Assembly (NCBI GenBank): GCA_029565675.1
Contig: JAKQNP010000004.1
Span: 142,122-206,121 of the forward strand
DNA: 64,000 bases
Direction: 5' to 3'
DNA from: a bacterium
GTDB lineage: Bacteria > Zhuqueibacterota > Zhuqueibacteria > Residuimicrobiales > Oceaniaggregativiventaceae
The translations under genes were made by a program, and so were the position numbers. This document shows, piece after piece, positions 8,175-16,092 of this stretch (position 1 is the stretch's first letter; the number at the start of each line of letters is the position of its first letter). The notes beneath the pieces were generated by a model that worked only from the letters and a program-made list of their open reading frames with translations, had not been told where the DNA came from and searched no databases.

Positions 8175-11053
8175 TGCCCATGGCGAATAAAATAGTCAGT
8201 CCAATATTCTTGTTGTGCTTGTTGTTTATGACGGCACCCATGCCGATTTATCCCCAGGAAAGCGAGCTGGCAACCGCCATTCTGCGTCAAGCCGGCAACA
8301 ACCTGCAAAAATTGACCGCTTTGATCGACGAACACGAAGCTCTGCTGAAAAAATACCCGAAAAGCGATTTTGCGCCGACCATCATGTTTCAACTGGCCGA
8401 ATTGTATGAACAAAAATCGGTTCTGGTCTATCAAAAAGAGATGACCGAATATGAACGCGCTCTGGAAGCCTTTGACCAGCAAGAAATCGACCAGGAACCG
8501 ATTGCACCGCGCATGAACCTCGGCGCCACCATTGATTATTGCTACCGCATCGCAACCGAATTCAATACGATCGACTTTTTGGATAAAGTGTTCTATAAAG
8601 CGGCAATGGCCCATTTGCAGGAAGGCAACGACGAAAAAGCCAAGGGCTATTTCGAGCTGCTCATCCGCCAGTTCCCGCAGTCTCCCAGCAATCTTGAAGC
8701 CCATTTCCGCATGGGCGAATTCTTTTTTGACCGCCAGGAATACAAACGCGCGATCGAACACTATCGTTATTTACTCGGCAAATGGGATAACCCTTATTTC
8801 GACATGGCCCTCTATAAACTCGGCTGGTCTTATTACAACATCAGCGACTTTGCCAGTGCAATCAGCACCTTCACCTACCTGATCGACGATCTGACAACGG
8901 TCGAAAAACTCAATTCGCGCACCATCGGCAAGAGTCGGGCGGATCTGCGGCGCGAATCCGTGCATTACATCGCCAGCTGCTTTACCGAATATGGCGGACC
9001 GCAAGAAGCAAAACGCTTTTTGGAAGCACACAGCTACTGGGATCTCTCATTGAACATTTTGCTGAAAATGGGTGAGCTGTATGAAAAGCGCAATTACTAT
9101 ACCGAAGCCATCGCGACTTACCGAACTCTGTTGACCATCTTTCCCACCTATGACCGAGCGCCGGCGATTTTCCGCAAAATCGTCGAAAACTATACCAACG
9201 ATGACCAGTTCGAGCAGGCCGACTCCGCTCGTCGCGAAGCGATCGATCTTTTTTCCCCCAGCGGCATGTGGTCGCGTTCCCAACCGGATGACTCTCTCTA
9301 CAACTCTGCAGTCGACCTCGCCGCGGAATATCTCGTCTACCTGGGCACCTCCGCCCAGGCCGCCGGCCAGGAAACCGGTTTGGAACGCCATTTTAACCAG
9401 GCCATCCAAAATTATGAACAGTATCTGAAAGATTTTCCGAGGAACAAAGACGCTGGCGAAATCCACTATTACCTGGCCGAATGCTATTATGCACAGGGTG
9501 CATTTGCCAAAGCCGCTGCAGCCTATTATGACGTCGTGGTCAGATACGATTCCAGCGCTTTTCGCGAGGATGCGGCGCACAATCGGATTCTCTGCACTAC
9601 CCAACTGCTCGTCAGCGAACAAACCCAGGACAGCGCAACCATCTATATCGACGAATTTTTGGGGACCGGCGATATCCTCATCGCCCGCATCTCTCGCCAT
9701 TCCGAGAATGATCTGTTGCGGTCTTGCAACGATTTTGTCCGCTTTTTCCCGGAAAGCAAATACATCGATCAAGTCCTGATGAAATTCGGCGAAACGCTGC
9801 ACGAACTCAAAGAGTATACCGGAGCGGTCAAAGCCTACAAGAGAGTGGTGGATCTCGGCGAAAATCGGCCCTATTATTTGACGGCTTACTTGAACACCGG
9901 CCAGGCGCTCTTTGAGAGCGGCTACTACCGCGAAGCCGAGACCTGGCTCAACCAATTGATCGCCGACTATCCCGATTCGACCCGTCATGTCGACAAGGCG
10001 TCCAAACTGGTCGCCTCAGCCCAATTTAAAATCGCCGAAAATCTCGACGCCGAGGGGCAATACGACCAGGCCGCCTCTCTGCTGAAATCGATCGCGGCAT
10101 CCAGTGCGGATGCGCAGTTCCGCGAACGGGCGCTGTTCGCCGCCGCCGGCCAATTCCAAAAAACCGGCCAGGCGGTGCAGGCCGCGCTGCTCTTGGAAGA
10201 ACTGGGAAAAAATTATCCCGCCTCCGCCCTGGCGCCGGAAGCGCTCTTCAGCGCCGGCGATATCCGCATGAGCATTCAATCCTGGGCCCTGGCTGCCGCC
10301 GATTATCTGTTGTTGGTCGACAATTACCCTGGCTCGGAATTTGCACCGCAATCGTTAAAAAACGCGGCCCTGTGCTACGAAACGGTCGAAGACTGGTTCG
10401 CCGCCAAAAAAGTCTATCAGCGCTTCATCGAGTCCTTTCCCGACCACCTGGAAGACCGAATCGAATGCCTGTACCGCAGCGGCGAAATGTCATTCAAGTC
10501 AGGCAGGCGCACAACCGCTTTGCAGGAATTTGCCCAACTGGTCGATTTCTACAAATTTGAATTACAAAAAGGGAATGTTCTGGACAACTATTTCGTCGCC
10601 CAGGCGCAGTTTATGATCGGGGAAGTCCATTTTGCCGACTATCAAAAAATGGAGCTCACCCCGCCGTTGAAACAATCGCTGCACAATAAAATCGACAAAT
10701 TCAATACCGTGCTGAACAGCTACAAAGAGACACTCGAATACCAGGTGGCCGACTGGAGCACCGCCGCCTCTTATCGCATCGGCATGGTGTTCGAGGAACT
10801 GGTGCGCGCTTTTGTCGAGTCGCCGCGGCCGACAGGTCTGAACAGCGAAGAAGCCCAACTTTACAGCCAAAAACTGCTCGAGAGCGCCCAACCCTATAAA
10901 GAAAGGGCTCTGGATACGTACCGCCGGATGGTCGAACAGGCAACGGATAACCAGATCGAAAACCATTGGGTCGAAGAGAGCCGCAAACGCATTCAAGTCC
11001 TGAGCGCAGAACTCTCGAGTGCACCGGTTTTAACCCGGGAGACATCGGATTGA
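8174..11053 (+). CDS. Very long exported TPR-repeat protein
   Basis: A roughly 959-residue protein made almost wholly of TPR/Sel1-like helical hairpins (repeated patterns such as FQLAELYEQKS, YKLGWSYYNISDFASAISTF, YYLAECYYAQGAFAKAAAAY). A signal peptide (KIVSPIFLLCLLFMTAPMPI) precedes the repeats. The ATG at 8174 shares its first base with the last base of the preceding stop codon; 8180 is an alternative start. Comparable giant TPR proteins accompany TolQ/TolR-type motors in myxobacterial gliding or sporulation machines and in FCB bacteria. It is inferred to bridge the inner-membrane motor and the outer envelope. Confidence 0.75.
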   Translation: MPMANKIVSPIFLLCLLFMTAPMPIYPQESELATAILRQAGNNLQKLTALIDEHEALLKKYPKSDFAPTIMFQLAELYEQKSVLVYQKEMTEYERALEAFDQQEIDQEPIAPRMNLGATIDYCYRIATEFNTIDFLDKVFYKAAMAHLQEGNDEKAKGYFELLIRQFPQSPSNLEAHFRMGEFFFDRQEYKRAIEHYRYLLGKWDNPYFDMALYKLGWSYYNISDFASAISTFTYLIDDLTTVEKLNSRTIGKSRADLRRESVHYIASCFTEYGGPQEAKRFLEAHSYWDLSLNILLKMGELYEKRNYYTEAIATYRTLLTIFPTYDRAPAIFRKIVENYTNDDQFEQADSARREAIDLFSPSGMWSRSQPDDSLYNSAVDLAAEYLVYLGTSAQAAGQETGLERHFNQAIQNYEQYLKDFPRNKDAGEIHYYLAECYYAQGAFAKAAAAYYDVVVRYDSSAFREDAAHNRILCTTQLLVSEQTQDSATIYIDEFLGTGDILIARISRHSENDLLRSCNDFVRFFPESKYIDQVLMKFGETLHELKEYTGAVKAYKRVVDLGENRPYYLTAYLNTGQALFESGYYREAETWLNQLIADYPDSTRHVDKASKLVASAQFKIAENLDAEGQYDQAASLLKSIAASSADAQFRERALFAAAGQFQKTGQAVQAALLLEELGKNYPASALAPEALFSAGDIRMSIQSWALAAADYLLLVDNYPGSEFAPQSLKNAALCYETVEDWFAAKKVYQRFIESFPDHLEDRIECLYRSGEMSFKSGRRTTALQEFAQLVDFYKFELQKGNVLDNYFVAQAQFMIGEVHFADYQKMELTPPLKQSLHNKIDKFNTVLNSYKETLEYQVADWSTAASYRIGMVFEELVRAFVESPRPTGLNSEEAQLYSQKLLESAQPYKERALDTYRRMVEQATDNQIENHWVEESRKRIQVLSAELSSAPVLTRETSD

Positions 11054-11394
11054 AGATTATCGCACTGTTGCTGTTGTTGCTGGTGAGCGTTGTTGCCACG
11101 GCACAGGAAAAACCACAGGAAACGGAAAAAACCGTGACGGCAAGTGAACCCGCCGCTGAACCGCGGGTCGACGATGGTTCGATCAAGCTGTTCCTCGATA
11201 AAATCGAGGTGGTCGGCCAACTCGAAAAACCGCAAGCGGTTTTTATCATACCGGGATCAGCCCCCGAAATCGATGATATCCGCATTGAACGTTCTTTTTT
11301 TAAGGAGATCTTTAGAACGGTCGAGAAGCGCGGGCAGATCATCCCAAAAACATCGGTAGAAAAAAAAGAACGCAAAAATTATATCCCCTGGTAA
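11050..11394 (+). CDS. Small periplasmic protein of the Tol-like module
   Basis: About 114 residues from a TTG start at 11050 that overlaps the previous stop codon (attga). The N-terminus is a signal peptide (KIIALLLLLLVSVVATAQ). The mature part carries a conserved-looking segment (IKLFLDKIEVVGQLEKPQAV, then IIPGSAPEIDDIRIERSFF) and ends in KERKNYIPW. The pattern 'one helix, FDKIEVVGQLEKPQ, IPG' suggests a TonB-like or docking motif, but no family is recognised. Close coupling with the TPR gene and the motor genes downstream argues that it is part of the same complex. Confidence 0.6.
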   Translation: MKIIALLLLLLVSVVATAQEKPQETEKTVTASEPAAEPRVDDGSIKLFLDKIEVVGQLEKPQAVFIIPGSAPEIDDIRIERSFFKEIFRTVEKRGQIIPKTSVEKKERKNYIPW

Positions 11395-11526
11395 CTCAGC
11401 GAATTCGACCGTGGTGTTCACATTCACCTCTGCAGCGGTTTTGGCGCTCGCTCAAAGCCGGCCTTAAACACAGATCATCCGGATCGCCGTTGACTACCCA
11501 GCAATCGCAAGATAAGGAGGTTGTCG

Positions 11527-12147
11527 TTGGAAAGTATCATCCGCTTTTTTACGATGGGTGGCCCTGTCATGTATATCATCTTGTTTGCCCTCATTCTCGG
11601 CATCGCCATCATCATCGATCGCATCATTGCGATTCGCTTTAAAAACCGCATCGACACGGAAACCTTCGTCAACCGCCTGATCGAATTGGTGCGCGGCGGC
11701 AACATCCAGCGCGCCATCGAGTTCTGCAACATGTCCGAAGCAGCTTTGCCCAGGATCGCCCGTGCCGGGTTGGAAGAGTACAACAATTCCCCGGCCAGCA
11801 TCCAAAATGCCATGGAACTGTCGGCGATGGTGGAAATCCCCAAAATCGAAAAGCGCACCAATTACCTGAACATGATCGCCAATGTGGCCACCCTTCTTGG
11901 CCTCCTGGGCACCATCCTCGGCCTGATCAACTCCTTCGCCGCCGTGGCGCACGCCGATGCCGCGGACAAGGCTGCACTTCTCTCCGCCGGCATCTCGCTG
12001 GCCATGAACACCACCGCCTTTGGTTTGATCACCGCCATTCCCTGTATGATCGGTTACACCTATCTGGTGGAAAAAACCAATGAAATCGTCGACGAGATCA
12101 ACGAGAACGTGGCCCGCATTTACAAACATCTGGTCACAACGAGGTAA
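11527..12147 (+). CDS. MotA/TolQ/ExbB proton-channel protein
   Basis: The product of about 206 residues has the three-helix layout of ExbB/TolQ: an N-terminal helix (FFTMGGPVMYIILFALILGI), a long cytoplasmic loop, and two helices with the family signature (IANVATLLGLLGTILGLINS, then ISLAMNTTAFGLITAIPCM). It forms the proton-driven stator that powers an ExbD/TolR-coupled energy transducer. The start is decided by the ribosome binding site: aaggagg ends at 11519, so the TTG at 11527 has proper spacing while the TTG at 11521 does not. The ExbD gene follows after three bases. Confidence 0.92.
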   Translation: MESIIRFFTMGGPVMYIILFALILGIAIIIDRIIAIRFKNRIDTETFVNRLIELVRGGNIQRAIEFCNMSEAALPRIARAGLEEYNNSPASIQNAMELSAMVEIPKIEKRTNYLNMIANVATLLGLLGTILGLINSFAAVAHADAADKAALLSAGISLAMNTTAFGLITAIPCMIGYTYLVEKTNEIVDEINENVARIYKHLVTTR

Positions 12148-12150
12148 GGC

Positions 12151-12615
12151 GTGAATTTAAAAAATGCCATAGAAACGCGCCGCCGCGATCGCCAGGAAAG
12201 CGATCTGGATCTGACCCCGGTGATGAATATCTTTCTGATCCTGATCCCTTTCCTGCTGTTGACTGCGGTATTTGTCAAAATCGCCGTCCTGGAACTCTCG
12301 TTGCCCAATCTGGAGCGCCAGGGCGCGGTGGCTCAGCAGCAAGAAAGAAAAACCGTGGTGCTCAACTTTCTGTTTATCAAGGAAACCGGGTTTGAGGTCA
12401 GGAGTCCTGACCTGAAGTTGCCCGCCATTCCCAAAACCGCAGAGGGCTATGACTGGTCAACCCTGAGCGACCAGTTGAAAGCCGCCAAAAGCAAATACCC
12501 CGACTCGGAGGACATTATCATCGCTCCGGTCAATTCGATAACCTACGAAACCATCATTTCCGTGATGGACCGCTGCCGGGAATCCGGCTTTACCAATATA
12601 TCGATCTCCGGTTAG
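12151..12615 (+). CDS. ExbD/TolR biopolymer transport protein 1
   Basis: The 154-residue product begins at a GTG three bases after the ExbB/TolQ gene. The N-terminal sequence DLTPVMNIFLILIPFLLLTA contains the conserved ion-carrying aspartate (D24, in LDLTP) next to a single membrane helix. The C-terminal periplasmic domain ends with the ExbD fold pattern (ITYETIISVMDRCRESGFTN). It pairs with ExbB/TolQ as stator partner. Two consecutive ExbD proteins are a common feature of AglRQS/GltGHI-like systems. Confidence 0.92.
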   Translation: MNLKNAIETRRRDRQESDLDLTPVMNIFLILIPFLLLTAVFVKIAVLELSLPNLERQGAVAQQQERKTVVLNFLFIKETGFEVRSPDLKLPAIPKTAEGYDWSTLSDQLKAAKSKYPDSEDIIIAPVNSITYETIISVMDRCRESGFTNISISG

Positions 12616-12646
12616 TCGGTGCTGCAGCCGGAGGCAATCGCAAGAG

Positions 12647-13165
12647 ATGCCTATGACTCTTTTCATGCAATCCGCTCTTCCCAAAGTTTCGCGCAGCCGT
12701 CGATTGCGCAGCGGCACTTTCAAGCTGCGCCTGACCTCGATGATCGACATGTTTACAATCCTGCTGGTGTTTTTGCTCAAATCCTACAGCGCCGAAGGGC
12801 AGATCGTCACCATCACCCAGGACTTGCGCTTGCCTGAATCGACGTCGCAGACAAAACCCCGTGTCACTTCAGTGGTCGCCGTCACCCAGGCCTGGATTCT
12901 GCTCGACGGCAGGCCCCTCATCGGCGTTGATCAGGTGATGCAACAGAGCGGTTTTTTGATTCAGCCGTTGGTCGATGAATTGTCCCGCTTGCGCGCAATT
13001 TCAGAAGGAATCGGCGAAATGTCCGCGCAGCTGGCCGGTTTCCAGGGATCTATCTCGATCCAGGCTGACCGCGAAATGACCTTTGAACTGATCAAACGCA
13101 TCATGCTGAGCTGCGGCAAGGTCGGCTACAACAACATGATGCTGACGGTGATGCAAGTCGACTAG
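12647..13165 (+). CDS. ExbD/TolR biopolymer transport protein 2
   Basis: The 172-residue product has a basic N-terminus, then a membrane helix opening with LRLTSMIDMFTILLVFLL, in which the aspartate of MID is the conserved ion-carrying residue. The periplasmic part ends FELIKRIMLSCGKVGYNNMM, the closing ExbD pattern. A ggagg sequence sits about 12 bases upstream of the ATG. It differs strongly in sequence from the preceding ExbD, suggesting distinct positions in the complex rather than a recent duplication. Confidence 0.9.
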   Translation: MPMTLFMQSALPKVSRSRRLRSGTFKLRLTSMIDMFTILLVFLLKSYSAEGQIVTITQDLRLPESTSQTKPRVTSVVAVTQAWILLDGRPLIGVDQVMQQSGFLIQPLVDELSRLRAISEGIGEMSAQLAGFQGSISIQADREMTFELIKRIMLSCGKVGYNNMMLTVMQVD

Positions 13166-13270
13166 TCGGCAGAAGCACACCGCTGCTTTGCAAAACACGG
13201 GTTGCCCTGCATTGACCCCGGAAATAAACACAAAGGGCAAACCGCTTAAATAAAATGGGTCGTACTTAAA

Positions 13271-13296
13271 CCGGATTCGTTTGCAATCGAATCCGG
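13271..13296. promoter_or_regulatory. Palindrome between ExbD2 and AgmX-like genes
   Basis: A perfect 9-bp inverted repeat, ccggattcg (13271-13279) and cgaatccgg (13288-13296), lies 20 bases before the AgmX-like start in a 150-base gap. No T run follows, so it is not a simple terminator. It may be an mRNA hairpin, an operator, or a relic related to the gattcggt palindromes elsewhere in the window. Confidence 0.4.
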
Positions 13297-13315
13297 CCAA
13301 ACTTCTCGAGATCGA

Positions 13316-14695
13316 ATGCCAAAGAGCCGAAAAAAAGCTGTCGTCAACTTGCAGATTTCCCAAGGCAGCAAAAATATCACCCGCAACCTGCACAGCAGGG
13401 AATCGCTGACCATCGGCAAGAGTCCCAAAAACGATATTGTGGTGTATGGCGATTCTTTCCCGCGTTCTCTGCGGCTAATGGACTGTTCCGACAGCGGCTG
13501 TACTTTGCGATTTGATTCGCAGGTGCGCGGCGAGATCAACTTCCAGGATGCTCAGCTGGATCTGCACAGCTTGATGGTGCACGAACTGCTGCCGGTCAAG
13601 GACGGCTATTGCCAGCTGCAAATTCAGCACGGCCGCCGCGGTCGCATCGAGGTCGGCGACGCGACGATCCAATTCCTCGTCAACGGCCAAACCGAGGCTG
13701 CAGACAATGAAAAATCCTATTCCTGGCTCAATGCCCAGGGAAAAGCGATCGGCAAAGATCTGCTGTTCAAAACCATCCTGGCATCGCTGATTGGCTTCGA
13801 GCTTTTGTTTGGTTTGTTTTTGCGCAACTATGATTTGCCCCTCCTGGAGCCACCGCGATTGGCAGAAGTGCCCAAACGCTTTGCCAAATTTATCCCCCCG
13901 CAGCAGCTTTCACTGCCTGATCAGCAGGTCGGCGCCACCACTGCAGGGGCTACCGGTGAGCAACAGGAAGGCGAGAAGAAATCCGGCGATGCCGAGAAGC
14001 GGCAAGGCCGCGAACGCCGCGGCGGCGCCGGCGGAGGTTCAGCGGAAGAATCGGTGTCCAGCAAAGGCTTGCTGGCCTTGATCGGTGGAACCGGCGAATC
14101 GAGCCACAGCGGCGGCGCAGCCGATTTTTTGATCGATCAGGGACTGGTACAGGAGCTCGATGACCTTATTGGACAAACGCCCCTGCGCAAAGGCGACGGC
14201 TACGGCAGAGGCAAAGGTGCGGGCATCGGGGACGGGCAACAGCCCGGAGATGCAATCGATGATCTGATGGACATGGGTCTGAGCGGCTCAATCGATGATT
14301 TGATCCAGGATGTGCAAAAGGTGGAATCGGTGGGCCTTGAAAAGAGGGGCAACGTCAACATCCAGGCGCCCGGCCGCATACGCGGTTCTGAAAGCGCCAT
14401 GGGCTATCGCACTGCTGAATCGGTGATGTCGGTGATCCGAAGCCAGCAAGGCCGAGTCATGTATGCCTACAACAAACACTTGCGCACCGATCCCGCCCTC
14501 GGCGGCAAAATCAGCCTCGATGTGACCATCGAAGCCAATGGACAGGTCTCACAAATCGACGTGGTTGAAACCAATATCAGCAATCTTGAATTTGTCCGCG
14601 AACTCGTCAATATCCTGCGCCGGCTGAAATTCGAAACAATTCCTGAAGGCTCCTTGACCGTCAACGTGCCCTTTGTTTTCAATCGGATCGAATGA
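13316..14695 (+). CDS. AgmX/TonB-like energy-transducing protein with FHA-like N-terminus
   Basis: A 459-residue protein in four parts. Residues 1-125 are beta-rich and resemble a degenerate FHA domain (SLTIGKSPKNDIVV). A membrane helix follows (LLFKTILASLIGFELLFGLF, about 145-165). A Gly/Glu-rich, disordered periplasmic linker extends to about 365. The last 95 residues match the AgmX/PglI or TonB C-terminal fold (SVIRSQQGRVMYAYNKHL, GGKISLDVTIEANGQVSQID). It is the expected energy-transmitting partner of the ExbB-ExbD pair. Its 3' end overlaps the convergent NtrC-type gene by 17 bases. Confidence 0.8.
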   Translation: MPKSRKKAVVNLQISQGSKNITRNLHSRESLTIGKSPKNDIVVYGDSFPRSLRLMDCSDSGCTLRFDSQVRGEINFQDAQLDLHSLMVHELLPVKDGYCQLQIQHGRRGRIEVGDATIQFLVNGQTEAADNEKSYSWLNAQGKAIGKDLLFKTILASLIGFELLFGLFLRNYDLPLLEPPRLAEVPKRFAKFIPPQQLSLPDQQVGATTAGATGEQQEGEKKSGDAEKRQGRERRGGAGGGSAEESVSSKGLLALIGGTGESSHSGGAADFLIDQGLVQELDDLIGQTPLRKGDGYGRGKGAGIGDGQQPGDAIDDLMDMGLSGSIDDLIQDVQKVESVGLEKRGNVNIQAPGRIRGSESAMGYRTAESVMSVIRSQQGRVMYAYNKHLRTDPALGGKISLDVTIEANGQVSQIDVVETNISNLEFVRELVNILRRLKFETIPEGSLTVNVPFVFNRIE

Positions 14696-16091
14696 TCCCA
14701 TCGGTGCGCCGATAATCCGTCGCTTGTATGCCCAGCGACTGCATCTTTTGCTGCAAGAACTGGCGCTTCATCTGTAAAATTCTGGCTGCTGCGCTCACAT
14801 TGCCGCCGCAGCGCTGCAGCGCCTCGCTGATCCATTGCCGCTCGAATTCGGCAATTGCCTGTTTCTTCATTGCTGTAAACGATCGCCCGCCCAAATCGCC
14901 TTGAATCAACGGGGTCAACCCCGCTGCCCTGATTTCATCCGGCAGTTGGGCTGGCGTGATCCTCTCCCCCTCCGCCAATATCGCCGCCTGTTCCACCACA
15001 TTCTGCAGTTGTCGTACATTGCCCGGCCAGGAAAACCGCTGCAACAGCGCCCGCGCAGCCGGATCGAAATCCCGCTCCGGCAATCGATGGCGATCGATCG
15101 ATCGCTGCAAAAAATGGTCTGCCAACAACAAGACGTCCGCCTGCCGCTCCATCAGCGGCGGCAAATGGATCTCAACCACTTTGATGCGGTAATAGAGATC
15201 GGCGCGAAACCGGCCTTGTTCGATCTCAAGGTTTAGATCCTTGTTGGTGGCACTGATCAAGCGAACGTCGGTATGGATGACCTCCTTGCCGCCCAACCGC
15301 ACCACCTGTTTGTCTTCCAGCACCCGCAGTATTTTCGCCTGCGTCTTCAAGTTCATGTCGGCAATCTCGTCCAAAAACAAGGTGCCACCATCGGCCAATT
15401 CGAATTTGCCTTTGCGCTGACTCACTGCTCCGGTAAAACTGCCCTTTTCATGGCCGAACAGCTCGCTTTCCACCAGATCTCTGGGAATGGCCGCACAATT
15501 CATGGTGATAAACGGTCCGTTCCGCCGCAAACTCGAACGATGAATCTGCTCGGCGGCCAGTTCCTTGCCGGTTCCGCTCTGCCCGGTGAGCAAAATCGTG
15601 ACATCGGTTTGACTCACCTTGTCGATCAGGTTGCGCGTCCGCTGCATGGCTTCGCTCTCTCCGAGCAAGCGAATTTCCCCGGCATACTTGAGCTGACGCC
15701 GAAGCTGCGCGTTTTCCTGCTCCAGATGCCGTTTGTCCAGCGCTTTCTTGATCGTCAGCCGCAACTCGTCCAATTCATACGGCTTGACGATATAATCGTA
15801 GGCACCCGCTTTCATCGCCTCCACAGCGATGCGCTCCGAGCCGTGCGCGGTTACCAGAATAAAGAGCGGCGCGCTCGCCTTTTTGTTCACTTCTTGCAGC
15901 AGCGCAATGCCGTCCATTTCAGGCATGCGGATGTCGCATAAAACCAAATCGGGATTCCATGCCTCGATTACAACGAGAGCTTCACGGCCATTTTCTGCGC
16001 TCTGCAACTCATACGCCCGACCGGCGAGTGCCCGCTGCATGCCGTAACGCGCGGTCGGTTCGTCATCGACTATCAAGATCTTGTCCGTCAC
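14679..16091 (-). CDS. NtrC-family sigma-54-dependent response regulator
   Basis: A 470-residue protein: receiver domain with phospho-acceptor D53 in LCDIRMPEMD, AAA+ domain with Walker A GQSGTGKE at about 170-177, the sigma-54 contact loop at 217-222 reading GSFTGA, and a C-terminal Fis-type helix-turn-helix (SEALQRCGGNVSAAARILQM). It activates sigma-54 promoters after phosphorylation, presumably by the kinase encoded directly upstream. I chose the GTG at 16091, which starts just after the kinase stop codon and opens on the receiver domain. The alanine-to-serine change in the GAFTGA loop is a known but less common variant. Confidence 0.93.
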   Translation of the reverse strand: MTDKILIVDDEPTARYGMQRALAGRAYELQSAENGREALVVIEAWNPDLVLCDIRMPEMDGIALLQEVNKKASAPLFILVTAHGSERIAVEAMKAGAYDYIVKPYELDELRLTIKKALDKRHLEQENAQLRRQLKYAGEIRLLGESEAMQRTRNLIDKVSQTDVTILLTGQSGTGKELAAEQIHRSSLRRNGPFITMNCAAIPRDLVESELFGHEKGSFTGAVSQRKGKFELADGGTLFLDEIADMNLKTQAKILRVLEDKQVVRLGGKEVIHTDVRLISATNKDLNLEIEQGRFRADLYYRIKVVEIHLPPLMERQADVLLLADHFLQRSIDRHRLPERDFDPAARALLQRFSWPGNVRQLQNVVEQAAILAEGERITPAQLPDEIRAAGLTPLIQGDLGGRSFTAMKKQAIAEFERQWISEALQRCGGNVSAAARILQMKRQFLQQKMQSLGIQATDYRRTDGIIRSD

Positions 16092-16092
16092 G

